Assembly: GCF_900197875.1 (NCBI RefSeq)
Contig: NZ_FZMO01000346.1
Coordinates: forward strand, 1-40,117
DNA: 40,117 nt
Reading direction: 5' to 3'
DNA from: Frankia canadensis
Lineage (GTDB): Bacteria; Actinomycetota; Actinomycetes; Frankiales; Frankiaceae
Within the stretch, counting starts at the first letter, position 1. Every line of letters starts with the position of its first letter. Shown piece after piece: positions 16,414-25,266 of this stretch. Under the pieces are notes generated by a model. That model was not told the DNA's origin and did not search any database. It saw only the letters and a list, made by a program, of their open reading frames with translations. A program made the translations under genes and the position numbers.

Positions 16414-18771
16414 CTACCGGTCCGCGGCGGCAGCCGGCACGGCCCACAGCCGCACCGTGGCGTCCTTCCCACCGCTCGCCAGGACCCGCCCATCCGGGGA
16501 GAACGCCACAACCTCGACGAAGTCCGTGTGTCCGCGCAGCGGCGACCCCAACGGGCGAGGATGCGCGCGGTCGCGGAGATCCCACAACCGCACCGTGTTG
16601 TCGAAGCTCCCGCTGGCCAGCTCGTTCCCGTCCGGCGAGAACGCCACCGTCCACACGGTGCTCCCGTGCCCGGTCAGCGGGGCGCCGAGCAGGCGCGGCG
16701 CGGAGGGGTCGGTCACGTCCCACAGCCGCACGGTCGTGTCCTTGCCGCCGGCGGCGAGGGTACGCAGGTCCGCGGAGATCGCCAGCGCGTAGATGCTGCC
16801 GGACGCACCGGTGACGACCCGGGTGAGCTCGCGGGGGGCGTTCGGCTGGATCGTCGACCACAGCCGCACCGTGCGGTCGGGCCCGTCGTCGTCCGGGCTC
16901 GCGAGCAGCGTGCCGTCCACGCCGATCATCGGCCGGGTCCAGCCGATGTCGGTGTGACCGACGGCGAGAGTGCTGAGCAGGCGCGGCCGGGCGAGGTCCG
17001 CGACGTCCCACAGCCGCAGCCGGCCGTCCTTGCTCCCATCGACCAGCGTCCCGCCCCAGACGAACGCGAGCAGCGTCACCGGCGCGCTGGCAGCGGGCAG
17101 GGTCGTCGCCAGCGGCCGCGGACGTGCCGGGTTGCGCACGTCCCACAGCCGTACCGAGCCGTCCCAGTTGCCGCTGGCCAGCACATCCCCGTCCGGCGAG
17201 AACCGGACGGCGAGCACGCCGGCGGAGCGCCCGGGCAGCGGCGGACCGAGCGGCCGGGCGCGGGCCGGGTCCCTGACGTCCCACAGCCGCACCGTGCCGT
17301 CCTTGCCGCCGCTCGCGAGCACGTTCCCACGCGGCGAGAAGGCCAGCGCCGTCACCCAGTCGGTATGACCGGTCAACGGCGCGGACAGGGCGGGGGCGCC
17401 GCCGCCGGCCCGGCCGCCGTAGCAGACACAGAGGATGATCAGGATGGCGGCGGCAGCCGCTCCCACGGACAGCCGGACGAGGCGCCGCCGGCCGCAACGA
17501 CCGGGCTTCCTGGACCATCCGGGCCGCCCGGACGAGCCAGGCTGCTCGGACGAACCAGGCTGCTCGGACGAACCAGGCTGCTCGGACGAGCCAGGCTGCT
17601 CGGACGAGCCGGGCCGCGCCGGGGCAGGCGGCCCGTCGGCCAGACGCCCGGGGCTCGGCTCGAGCCCCGCATCGCTGGCTCCTTCGCCGCTGACACCGTG
17701 CCACGCGCCTCGGCGACCGGAATCCGCGGGCAGGCACGAGGACCAGGGCGAAACCGAGGGCGGGCCGAACACGGGGGCTTCGATCGGCGCCGCGGCGAGG
17801 TCGGGCACGGCCACCTGCACGCGGCGCCCCACCCCGCTGGTCACCGCGGAGGTCGGCGGGCCGGGCCAGGCGGGCGGCTCCACGGGTGCCTGCGCGGCGT
17901 CGCGCACATCGTCATCGTCGATGCGGACCGCGAGGTCAGCGCGCGCGGGCCAACCCGGTCCGTACCCGCGGGCGGCGGCCCGGGCCAGCTCGATCGCGAA
18001 CTCCCTCGCCGACCGCGGTCGCACGGCGGGATCGGCGGCGAGGGCGCGCAGCACGACCCGGGCGACCGGGCTGGGCACCCGCGACGGCAGGCGCAGCCGG
18101 TTCTCCCCGTGCTCCCGCCACAACATCCGCATCGGCCCGTCCGCGCGCGGCCCGTCAGGCGGCTCCGCGAGCAGTTGGTAGAGCACCACGCCGAGCGCGT
18201 ACACATCGGCGGCGGGAGTGAGCGGCCGCTTCTCCAACTGTTCGGGAGGCATGTAGAGCGGGGTGCCGACGACCGCGCTCATGGTGGTTGGCGCGTGTCG
18301 GACCAGCTTCGCGATCCCGAAGTCGACGACCTTCAGCACACCGCTGCCGTCGAAGAGGATGTTGTCCGGCTTGATGTCGCGGTGCAGGATGTCGTGCGCG
18401 TGCGCGCAGGCGAGCGCGCCGGCGACCGCGACGCCGACGGCACAGGCATCCAGCTGGCTCAGCCGTCCCCGGTATCGGCTCAGGGTGCCGCCCACCAGCC
18501 TCTCCATGATGATCAGATGGAGATCATCGACCTCCTGGTAGTCGTAGACCTTGACGATGTGCGGGTGGTCGAGCTTCGCGAGGATCCGCGCCTCGGTGAC
18601 GGAGCCGATGGCTGTGCCGCGCCCGCGAGCGTCCAGCACCTTGATGGCGACATCGCGATGCAGGCTGTTGTGCCAGCCCGCGAAGACCTGGCCGAATCCG
18701 CCTGCGCCGATCTCCTCGCCGACCGTGTAAGCGGGCAGGGCCGCAGCCAGCCGGGCCGCCTCGGCCGTCAC
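16414..18771 (-). CDS. Membrane Ser/Thr protein kinase with external WD40 propeller
   Basis: The 785-residue protein starts at GTG 18771. A complete Hanks-type kinase fills about 15-268: glycine loop IGAGGFGQVF, Lys44 in VAIK, Glu60, HRDIKPDN with Asp132, DFG at 150-152 and the MPPEQL segment. A disordered linker follows, with PGSSEQ copies at about 387-416, then one transmembrane helix (about 432-452). Seven WD40 blades follow (about 466-785), each ending in a form of TVRLWDV, enough for one closed propeller. The kinase is thus inside and the propeller outside. Such kinase-WD40 proteins are common in Frankia and relatives. The substrate and signal are unknown. It appears to be monocistronic. 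Confidence 0.92.
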   Translation of the reverse strand: MTAEAARLAAALPAYTVGEEIGAGGFGQVFAGWHNSLHRDVAIKVLDARGRGTAIGSVTEARILAKLDHPHIVKVYDYQEVDDLHLIIMERLVGGTLSRYRGRLSQLDACAVGVAVAGALACAHAHDILHRDIKPDNILFDGSGVLKVVDFGIAKLVRHAPTTMSAVVGTPLYMPPEQLEKRPLTPAADVYALGVVLYQLLAEPPDGPRADGPMRMLWREHGENRLRLPSRVPSPVARVVLRALAADPAVRPRSAREFAIELARAAARGYGPGWPARADLAVRIDDDDVRDAAQAPVEPPAWPGPPTSAVTSGVGRRVQVAVPDLAAAPIEAPVFGPPSVSPWSSCLPADSGRRGAWHGVSGEGASDAGLEPSPGRLADGPPAPARPGSSEQPGSSEQPGSSEQPGSSEQPGSSGRPGWSRKPGRCGRRRLVRLSVGAAAAAILIILCVCYGGRAGGGAPALSAPLTGHTDWVTALAFSPRGNVLASGGKDGTVRLWDVRDPARARPLGPPLPGRSAGVLAVRFSPDGDVLASGNWDGSVRLWDVRNPARPRPLATTLPAASAPVTLLAFVWGGTLVDGSKDGRLRLWDVADLARPRLLSTLAVGHTDIGWTRPMIGVDGTLLASPDDDGPDRTVRLWSTIQPNAPRELTRVVTGASGSIYALAISADLRTLAAGGKDTTVRLWDVTDPSAPRLLGAPLTGHGSTVWTVAFSPDGNELASGSFDNTVRLWDLRDRAHPRPLGSPLRGHTDFVEVVAFSPDGRVLASGGKDATVRLWAVPAAAADR
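17541..17612. repeat. Four 18-bp tandem repeats coding PGSSEQ
   Basis: Units start at 17541, 17559, 17577 and 17595; the first two are identical (GCTGCTCGGACGAACCAG), the others differ by one or two bases. They encode the PGSSEQ linker of the kinase between its catalytic domain and transmembrane helix. In-frame copy-number change would lengthen or shorten the linker. Confidence 0.85.
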
Positions 18772-19114
18772 TCCCCGAGCCCCGAAAAGGAAATTCTCAA
18801 AGCGTCTGATGCAAGACCGAACGTCTCACGTGGCACAATTCGTGATCCTACGGCCCCGTTTGGCCGATTCACTCGCGCGGCAGCAACGTGCCCGGACAGC
18901 AAGCACCAGGTAACGGGACCGCCAACCGCCGGGGAACACGGCCACCCCACCCCGGCCGGATCGGCCACGCCGGCAATGGTGCGGCTCCCGTCGCGGGGCA
19001 CCGCGACCTCGGAGAGAACAACGGCGGGCATCGATACCTTTTGGTTCGAACCGGACGGCACGCACGTCCGTGACAACGTAGGCGAACCAGTCGATGCCGC
19101 GTCGAAGGGACCCG
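18772..19114. other. Divergent promoter region between kinase and VanY-like genes
   Basis: No gene supported in 343 bp. Both neighbours read outwards, so it should hold two promoters. GGTTCGAACC near 19040 looks like a tRNA T-loop but has no pairing arms. I could not fit a known riboswitch fold, although cell-wall hydrolase genes in actinobacteria are often under c-di-AMP riboswitches. Confidence 0.4.
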
Positions 19115-19687
19115 ATGAGACCCCGACGGCTCGCCGCGGGCATCGCGGCGATCTGCGCCCTGGTGGCCTGCGCCCTCGTCATCCCTGCGACCACCGCCGC
19201 GGCCGCCCCGACCCCGAATCCGAGGGCACCGGGTGGCCTGGCAGGAGAAGGCCAGACGCCGCTACCCGACATGCCCGGGCCGACGACTGGCGGGAGCGTC
19301 GACCTGCGTGCCGTCGCCTGCCCGAGCGGCGGGTCGATCGTCGTGTCCGTGTCCATCGCGGCCGACCTCGCGCGACTCCTCGCCGCCGAGCGGCCCACCG
19401 GAGTGGCGCTGTGCGGCCAGGGCTACCGGGACATCGGCGTGCAGATCGCCCTGCGCCGACAGAACTGCGGGCCGTCCGACGACCAGGTCTGGCGAGAACC
19501 AGCGGCCGCGTGCAGTCCGCCGACCGCCATCCCGGGCACCTCCCGCCACGAACTCGGCCTCGCGGTCGACTTCAGCAGCCCGACGCCCCTCGCCTACTTC
19601 TGGCTGGCGACCAACGCGCCGCGCTTCGGCCTGCACCCGTTGGTCGACGGCTCGGAACCCTGGCACTTCAGCGTCGACGGCCACTGA
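19115..19687 (+). CDS. Secreted VanY-type D-Ala-D-Ala carboxypeptidase (M15B)
   Basis: The start is ATG 19115, supported by GAAGGGA upstream rather than ATG 19094. The 190-residue protein opens with a signal peptide (RPRRLAAGIAAICALVACAL, cleaved near the AAAA at about 31). The M15 zinc ligands are all present: His145 in TSRHELGLAVDF, Asp152 in the same motif and His184 in EPWHFS. GYRDIGVQIALRR occupies the place of the usual GYRS-x-x-x-Q segment. These enzymes trim the terminal D-alanine from peptidoglycan stems outside the cell. The enzyme is short but catalytically complete. Divergent from the kinase gene and convergent to the HTH gene. Confidence 0.88.
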   Translation: MRPRRLAAGIAAICALVACALVIPATTAAAAPTPNPRAPGGLAGEGQTPLPDMPGPTTGGSVDLRAVACPSGGSIVVSVSIAADLARLLAAERPTGVALCGQGYRDIGVQIALRRQNCGPSDDQVWREPAAACSPPTAIPGTSRHELGLAVDFSSPTPLAYFWLATNAPRFGLHPLVDGSEPWHFSVDGH

Positions 19688-19692
19688 TCCAG

Positions 19693-19714
19693 GTCCTCGC
19701 CGCGCCGCGAGGAC
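19693..19714. terminator. Bidirectional hairpin between convergent vanY-like and HTH genes
   Basis: GTCCTCGC (19693-19700) pairs perfectly with GCGAGGAC (19707-19714) around a 6-nt loop, between two convergent stop codons (19685-19687 and 19718-19716). The placement is ideal for a shared terminator. Confidence 0.65.
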
Positions 19715-19715
19715 G

Positions 19716-20030
19716 TCACGGTGCCGGGGCGGGCAGGCCGTTGGCGTCCTCGAGCGCCCTCGCCAGTACCGCCTGGCGCGCCGCCGCCCAGCGGACACGC
19801 CACTCGTCGACGTCGCCGCCGCAGGCTCGCACATAGGCCTGGGCGACCTCCCAGCGAGGCAGCGCCCGGCCGTCCGCCGCCCGCGCCAGGTGCGCCGGCG
19901 AGAAATGCGCCTCGACCGCCATCTGACGGTAGGACAGCGAACCAGCCTGCTGGCGCAGCTCGCGCAACGAAGCCGCGAAATCGCGAACCGGACCGGGATA
20001 TGACGGAAGCGGACGCTCAGGTCGGGCCAT
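19716..20030 (-). CDS. Small XRE-type helix-turn-helix protein
   Basis: Starting at ATG 20030, the 104-residue protein has an HTH domain in its first 80 residues: FAASLRELRQQAGSLSYRQM, then AHFSPAHLARAADGRALPRW and AYVRACGGDVDEWRVRW. This exact style (SYR-x-x-A ... ALARAA-x-G-R-x-LP-W ... YVRACGGD-x-x-EW) is normally the N-terminal module of long actinobacterial HTH-STAND-WD40 proteins. Here it stands alone, 156 bp downstream of a STAND-WD40 gene whose N-terminus is TIR instead. It could be a repressor of that operon or a detached module. A longer frame to 20138 lacks homology. Confidence 0.75.
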   Translation of the reverse strand: MARPERPLPSYPGPVRDFAASLRELRQQAGSLSYRQMAVEAHFSPAHLARAADGRALPRWEVAQAYVRACGGDVDEWRVRWAAARQAVLARALEDANGLPAPAP

Positions 20031-20186
20031 GGGCCAACTCCTCGGCGCGCGCCCGGCCAACCGCCCCCCGTGGACAGCTGTCCCCTGTATCCGAACGCTC
20101 GTCGCGAACAACCCTAACCGCCTCCCCACCACAGCCAATGTCGCAACCAGGACACAACCTGTTCGAGAAGTGAAGGCGGACTCAGG

Positions 20187-23100
20187 TCAGTGTGGTTTCC
20201 CCGCGCACACGGGCGGCTGGTTGATGCCACTGGCGTAGAAGGCCCAGGTTCCCTGGTCAGGTCCGTGGGCTCCCCGCGCGCAGGCGACGGGCAGCGGATC
20301 GGCCCGCAGCCTCTGCAGCGCGGTGAGGTCGAATCGAGCCACCTCCCGATCACCACCGGCCACGAGCGTCCGGCCGTCCGGGGAAAAGGCCAGTCCGACC
20401 ACCGAGCCCGACGGGCCGGGAAGCGGGCTGGACAGCGGCCTCGGCGTCGCCGGATCGGTGAGATCCCACAGCGCGACGAGACCCTTGTCGTTCCCGGCCG
20501 CGAGGATGCCGCCGGCAGAACCGGACAGGCGCACCGACTGGATCGAGCCGCCCAGGTCGGTGAGCACGACACGGTGCGGGTTCCCGGGTCTGCGCAGGTC
20601 GAAGACCGCCACCTCACCGGTCGGATATCCGGCGGCCACGAACTCACCGTTCGGAGAGAACGCGACCGAGTTCAGCAGGTCCGCGGAGCCGCCGTCGGCC
20701 TGCCCGCCGATACTCAGCTTCCGGATCAGGACCGGGTGGCGCTCCCGGCTGGCGGGGAGCCGCCATTCCAGGATGGTCCCGTCGTTGCTGGCCGCGAAGA
20801 GCATGTGACCGGTGGCGGAGAAGGCCACCGCGCGTACCTGGGCGTGCGGCTCGGTACGCACCGCGAGGAGAGTGGGCCGCGCCGGATTCCGGACGTCCCA
20901 CAGGCGGACCGTGTTGTCGTCGCTGGCCGACGCGAGGATCGTGCCGTCGGGCGAGAACGCCACGTCGTCCACGAAGTTCTGATGCACCTCCGGCGGCCGA
21001 CCGAGGAGGCGGGGCGCCTGGTGGGGCCTGAGCTCCCACAGCATGATCCTGCCGTTCTCGTTGCCGGTGGCGAGGAGGCCACCTCCGGGCGCGAACGCGA
21101 TCGATCGCACCCGTCCACCGGGGCTTCTCTGACGCCCGCCGCCCAGGATCCGCGGTTGCGCGGAGTTCCCGAGATCCCAGGCGGCGATCGTCTCGTCGTC
21201 GCTACCGACGCCAAGCACCGTGTTTCCCGGCGCGAACTCGAGGGCGTAGACCGAGTTCGTGTTGACCGCGAGCCGTGGAGAACGCTCGACCACCTCCCCG
21301 GGGTCCGCGACCCGCCAGGTGGTCACCACGCCACTCAGCGGATCGGTGGTGAGCAGCCGGTCGCCACTCGAGGTGAAGGTCATCGTCGTGACGGCTCTGG
21401 CGGACGGCCTCAGCGAGGCGAGCAGGTGTGGCCGATCGGGCTTTGCCACGTCCCACATCTCGATCGTTCCCTCGTCGTTCCCGACGGCGAGGGTCCGCGC
21501 GTCGACAGTGAGCGCGAGTGCCTTCGGGATCGTTCCGAACGGGCGCGGCAGCAGGTGCACCGACGGTGGTCGGCCGTTCGTTCCGAGGCCGGTGAGCACG
21601 GCCGTGCCTCGCTCACCGGCGAGCACGACCGTCGTCCGGTCAGCGGCGAGGACAAGCGCGCTGACCGCGCCGACAGGACTGGCCAGCGAGGCCGTCGGCA
21701 CCGGGTGGGCGGGATCCGCGACGTTCCAGCCGGAGATCCTTCCGCTCCCGTCGGCGGACACGAGGACCGTCGCGTCCGCCGAGATCGCCATGGCCCTGAC
21801 CGCGCCACCGCCACTCGGTTGCCGCGTTCCCAGCCGCACACCCGTCGCAGGCCCGCCGGGCGTCAGGAGGACAACGGTGGCGTCGCCACAACCCGCCGCA
21901 AGAAGTCCGGGGTGCGAGCTGACCGCGATGGCGTTGGCGGGCGCTCCGCCGCCGCAGGAGCCGCTCAGGAGGGGCCGCGGTGGCCCGGACCCAGTGACCT
22001 CCCACATCCGCACGGTGCCCTGCTGATCGGCCGACGCGAGCAGGGCGTCGTCCGAGCTGAACGCCATCGCGTTGAGATACACCGTTCCCGGGATCCGCCA
22101 CAGCGGCGACGGCTTCCCGGAGGCACCGTCGACAAGGCGCCGCAGGGAGATCTCTCCGTGGCGGCTCGCCGCGAGGACGCGTCCGGACGGCGCGAGGACG
22201 GACGCTCCCTCGATGCCGGCGTAGATACCGCTCAGGCCGCCGGTGTAGCGGCTCGCGGTCAGCGTGTTGATGAGAGACGCGCGCGCCACGTCATCGTCCT
22301 TCAGTGCCATGGCGGCGACGGCGAAGCTGAGGGCACCCTCCGGATCCCGCGTGCGCAGGGCATCCGCCTCGGTGACCATGTGGTGGGCGACGGCCGTGCG
22401 CCGCGCCGAGGTCGCGGCCCGCTCCTGGTCGATCGCGATCGCGGCTACCAGCAGGGCGACCAGCGTCGCGGCGAGGACGCCGGCGGAGCTGATCCGCAGG
22501 CGCCGAAGACGGCGGCCGGCCCGGGCCTGCTGTTCCGCGGTTCGGCGCGCGCGATCGCGGCAGGCGGCGACGAACTCCTCCGCGAGCGAATCAAGTCGTG
22601 GTGCGGGCGGCTCGGACGGGTGTTCCGACACGGGTGTCCCCGGACCCAGCACCTCGACCATCGTGGCGTCCACCCGCGGCTGGCCCCAGAGGTACGTCTC
22701 CGCGCGGTCGGCCGCGTGCCATTCGGCGGCGGCACGCTCGATCGCGCGCGTTCTGGACAGCGCCGTCGACCATTCGATGATGAGCAGATCCAGTGACGCC
22801 CACTGCGTCAGCAGCGCCTCGTGTGTGGGGGTGATCCAGCGGTCGCCGTCGTCGCTCGCGTCACCGGTCAGCAGCCTGCGTTCGAGAAAGGTGTCGAGAG
22901 CCTTCTGCTCGCTGTCACTGAACTCCGCGCGACGCAGCCGGCGTCGGCTCCGTCGACCGGACTCGTCCAGGGTGACCAGCCGCAGCAGGCAGACGAGGAT
23001 CTGCCGGGCGGTGAGCCCGCTGGCGCTCGCGGCGGTCGCCAGGGCCAGCTCGGCGCCGCCGACCAGCGCGCCGGACACCCCGCCGAGGTCCCGGTAGCGG

Positions 23101-24311
23101 GCGGCCGGGATCGTCGTGCCCCGAGCCCGCCCCTCGGCCAGCTGGCGCAGGGTGAAGGCCAGCAGGGGCAGGGCCTCGCCGGTCTCCGTCTCCGCGACCA
23201 TCGTGGAGACGAGTCCCCGCTCGAAGGTCAACCCTGCCAGCCGCGCAGGCTCCTCGATCGCGAGGCGGAGCATCGCGGGCGAGAGGGGACCAAGCAGGAA
23301 CGGGTGGATCGTGACATCCGCGAGTTCGGTCATGTCGCGCAGGTCGTCGAGGAACTCCGACCGGATGGTCACCATCAGTCGCACCGGGCCGGCCAGCGCG
23401 CCGGCGATCAGCCTCGCCAGGCGCGATCGCCGCTCGGCCGCAGCCCTGGTGAACAACTCCTCGGCCTGGTCAAGCGCGAGGACGAGGTGCCGGTGCCAGA
23501 TCTCGGGGCGTGTGAGCAACAGTTCCGCGGCCAGCCGGCGCAACCCCAGATCGTCCGGCTCGTCGAGTTCGGAACGGACGCGGGCGAGCGACCAGTCGAC
23601 GCCGAGCTGGCGCGCGGCGGCCACGAGCGTGTGCGCCAGGCCGTCCAGCGGATCGTCCAGCGGCTGCCAGGCCCTGGTCAGCACCCACGCCGATTCCGCG
23701 TGTAGCGCGGGGACCAGTCCGGCGCGCAGAAGCGAGGACTTGCCGCAGCCGGAGGGTCCGGCGATGGCCAGCAGCGACGGAGTCGATCCCGTCGGCGCAC
23801 GCAGCAGCCGGAGAGCATCGCGGATCTCGACGTCGCGGCCGAAATAGGTCCTGGCGTGTTCGGTGGAGAACGGGTGCAGGCCGGGATAGGGGTTACTGCC
23901 GCGCCAGCCGGTGTAGCCACCTCCCATGGCCCGCAGCTCGCCGTCCAGGGCATGCCGTGCGGAGACCGGATCGTCGTGGCACTCGATGTAGTGCACTTCG
24001 TCGAGCAGCGGGCTCGACACCCCGGCCTCGACGCGCAGCGGAAGCAGGCGGCAACCCAGCAGGACAGCCATGCCCACCTCGGCGTTGCACCAGATCGACG
24101 CGTTGAACGCCCGGGTCACGACGAAGACCACCGCGTCCGCGGCCCGCAGTTCCTGAGCGATTCGATCTCGCCAGGCGTCACCTGGGCGCATTCCGTGACC
24201 GCGATCGGCGGCGAGAAACGGCTCGTGCCCGTCCTCCCTGAGCCAGCCGAGTATCTCCCGGGCCCGCCCGCCATCCGCTTTCTCGGTGTAACTGACAAAG
24301 ACTCGCGCCAC
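20187..24311 (-). CDS. TIR / nSTAND1 NTPase / transmembrane / WD40 protein
   Basis: The 1,374-residue protein starts at GTG 24311 with a perfect AGGAGG upstream. Domain order: TIR (about 1-130), beginning ARVFVSYTEK and carrying SIWCNAEVGMA with the putative catalytic Glu78. An nSTAND1 ATPase (about 138-600) follows, opening NPYPGLHPF and TYFGRD, with Walker A GPSGCGKSSLLRAGL (Lys191) and Walker B LVLALDQAEELF. A transmembrane helix (about 607-627) leads to some 14-15 WD40-like blades (about 690-1340), enough for two propellers. TIR domains with this Glu can cleave NAD, and STAND proteins oligomerise on ligand binding, so a sensor-effector in phage or stress defence is plausible but inferred. 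The gene appears intact. It lies 51 bp after a lipoprotein gene. Confidence 0.9.
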   Translation of the reverse strand: MARVFVSYTEKADGGRAREILGWLREDGHEPFLAADRGHGMRPGDAWRDRIAQELRAADAVVFVVTRAFNASIWCNAEVGMAVLLGCRLLPLRVEAGVSSPLLDEVHYIECHDDPVSARHALDGELRAMGGGYTGWRGSNPYPGLHPFSTEHARTYFGRDVEIRDALRLLRAPTGSTPSLLAIAGPSGCGKSSLLRAGLVPALHAESAWVLTRAWQPLDDPLDGLAHTLVAAARQLGVDWSLARVRSELDEPDDLGLRRLAAELLLTRPEIWHRHLVLALDQAEELFTRAAAERRSRLARLIAGALAGPVRLMVTIRSEFLDDLRDMTELADVTIHPFLLGPLSPAMLRLAIEEPARLAGLTFERGLVSTMVAETETGEALPLLAFTLRQLAEGRARGTTIPAARYRDLGGVSGALVGGAELALATAASASGLTARQILVCLLRLVTLDESGRRSRRRLRRAEFSDSEQKALDTFLERRLLTGDASDDGDRWITPTHEALLTQWASLDLLIIEWSTALSRTRAIERAAAEWHAADRAETYLWGQPRVDATMVEVLGPGTPVSEHPSEPPAPRLDSLAEEFVAACRDRARRTAEQQARAGRRLRRLRISSAGVLAATLVALLVAAIAIDQERAATSARRTAVAHHMVTEADALRTRDPEGALSFAVAAMALKDDDVARASLINTLTASRYTGGLSGIYAGIEGASVLAPSGRVLAASRHGEISLRRLVDGASGKPSPLWRIPGTVYLNAMAFSSDDALLASADQQGTVRMWEVTGSGPPRPLLSGSCGGGAPANAIAVSSHPGLLAAGCGDATVVLLTPGGPATGVRLGTRQPSGGGAVRAMAISADATVLVSADGSGRISGWNVADPAHPVPTASLASPVGAVSALVLAADRTTVVLAGERGTAVLTGLGTNGRPPSVHLLPRPFGTIPKALALTVDARTLAVGNDEGTIEMWDVAKPDRPHLLASLRPSARAVTTMTFTSSGDRLLTTDPLSGVVTTWRVADPGEVVERSPRLAVNTNSVYALEFAPGNTVLGVGSDDETIAAWDLGNSAQPRILGGGRQRSPGGRVRSIAFAPGGGLLATGNENGRIMLWELRPHQAPRLLGRPPEVHQNFVDDVAFSPDGTILASASDDNTVRLWDVRNPARPTLLAVRTEPHAQVRAVAFSATGHMLFAASNDGTILEWRLPASRERHPVLIRKLSIGGQADGGSADLLNSVAFSPNGEFVAAGYPTGEVAVFDLRRPGNPHRVVLTDLGGSIQSVRLSGSAGGILAAGNDKGLVALWDLTDPATPRPLSSPLPGPSGSVVGLAFSPDGRTLVAGGDREVARFDLTALQRLRADPLPVACARGAHGPDQGTWAFYASGINQPPVCAGKPH

Positions 24312-24362
24312 GAACCCTCCTCGGGCCGTCCGACGGCACCGCCCCACAGCTGAAGGATCTCG

Positions 24363-24959
24363 TCAGCGAGTCAGCTTCCTAATCGTGACCATGCCGAGCT
24401 TCGTGAAGGGAAGACCCGGCGGGATCACAGGATTCTGATCCACCGTTCCGCCGCAGCGCAGAAGATAGGAGCCCACCGGATCCGACACTGCGAAGATGGT
24501 GACCGGGTCGGGGAACTTCTGCGGCTGGTCGTCCGTACGCCCGACGTTCACCGTGACGCTCCAGGCACCGTCCCGCCCGGGGACGATCCGCCCCTGCAGG
24601 TACCTGTTCTGCAGATGCGGCGGACTCGTCATGACCCACAGCTGCACCCCCGCGGGGATCGATCCCACGACCTTTCCCGTCAGGGTGTGCCGTCGGCCGC
24701 CGTACGTCGTCACGACTCGTTCGGCGTCCGGCTGCAGGCCGTCTACGGACAGACCGGCCACCGTCACCGGCACAGCGGCGGGCGCCGGACGCGATGCCGG
24801 CAGCGGTGGGCAGGAGGCCACCGGGGTCGGTTTCGGCCTGATCGCCGCGACCGTCGGAGTCACCGGCGACGGCGACGATTTTCCGCCTCCGCATCCCGAT
24901 AAGGATGCGACGCACGCCATGGAGATGACAGCAAGCATGGAGAACTGACGGCGCAGCAT
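24363..24959 (-). CDS. Lipoprotein upstream of the TIR-STAND gene
   Basis: The 198-residue protein starts at ATG 24959 (TTG 24965 is an alternative) and has a signal ending in lipobox LSGC with Cys23, then a Ser/Pro-rich linker. The C-terminal 110 residues look like a beta-sandwich: LTGKVVGSIPAGVQLWVMT, then GRDGAWSVTVNVGR, then VTIFAVSD and PPGLPFTKLGMVTIRKL. This pattern (G-x-V-x-x-I-P-G-x-x-LW ... DG-x-W ... LP ... V-x-V-R) resembles Ig-like domains found near bacterial STAND and peptidase genes, though I cannot name a family. It probably shares a transcript with the TIR-STAND gene and might be the outer partner of its WD40 half. Confidence 0.75.
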   Translation of the reverse strand: MLRRQFSMLAVISMACVASLSGCGGGKSSPSPVTPTVAAIRPKPTPVASCPPLPASRPAPAAVPVTVAGLSVDGLQPDAERVVTTYGGRRHTLTGKVVGSIPAGVQLWVMTSPPHLQNRYLQGRIVPGRDGAWSVTVNVGRTDDQPQKFPDPVTIFAVSDPVGSYLLRCGGTVDQNPVIPPGLPFTKLGMVTIRKLTR

Positions 24960-25247
24960 TGACAACCCCCGTTTGTCATAGCCGACGACCGGACGGGAAC
25001 CGCCTCAGGCCCGCTCCGGCCCACGAATGAAGCGTAACAGGACCATCGCTTCCACCGGCCACGAATCTGTCGCGAAAATCGCATTCACGGGCTCGGCAGG
25101 CGAACGACTCGAAGTGCAGCCCAATCCGGGCGGACGAGTCGCGTGCGGAAGTCGGCCCCGCCCTCCGCGCCGCCGGCATCACGCCGCCGGAACCCCGGAT
25201 TCCCGCCTCCGCCGGCCGAACGCGGCGATCGCAATGCGGAGACGCAG
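24960..25247. other. Intergenic region between the Tad operon and lipoprotein gene
   Basis: About 290 bp without a supported gene. It should contain the promoter of the lipoprotein-TIR unit. I see no clear -35/-10 pair or palindrome. Confidence 0.4.
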
Positions 25248-25266
25248 GAGCCCCTTGCTAGGGCTC
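25248..25266 (-). terminator. Hairpin closing the Tad operon
   Basis: GAGCCC (25248-25253) pairs with GGGCTC (25261-25266) around a 7-nt loop that contains the TAG of the last tadE-type gene. Short, but in the right place at the end of a six-gene operon. Confidence 0.4.

Noticed and set aside
14099-16792. Long plus-strand open frame opposite the TAXI-linked kinase and regulator
   Set aside because: Shadow frame: opposite two genes with full catalytic motifs, low-complexity composition and no domain.
17541-17612. CRISPR-like tandem array
   Set aside because: Units are contiguous without spacers, multiples of three and in frame with the kinase linker.
19035-19055. GGTTCGAACC, a tRNA T-loop look-alike
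   Set aside because: No T-stem, anticodon arm or acceptor pairing nearby; also not placed at a gene or island boundary.
18772-19114. Riboswitch (c-di-AMP type) before the VanY-like gene
   Set aside because: Known conserved segments of this class could not be matched in order; left as unannotated leader.
20190-22796. Plus-strand open frame opposite the WD40 part of the TIR-STAND gene
   Set aside because: Shadow of periodic WD40 codons; Arg/Gly/Glu-rich without any domain.
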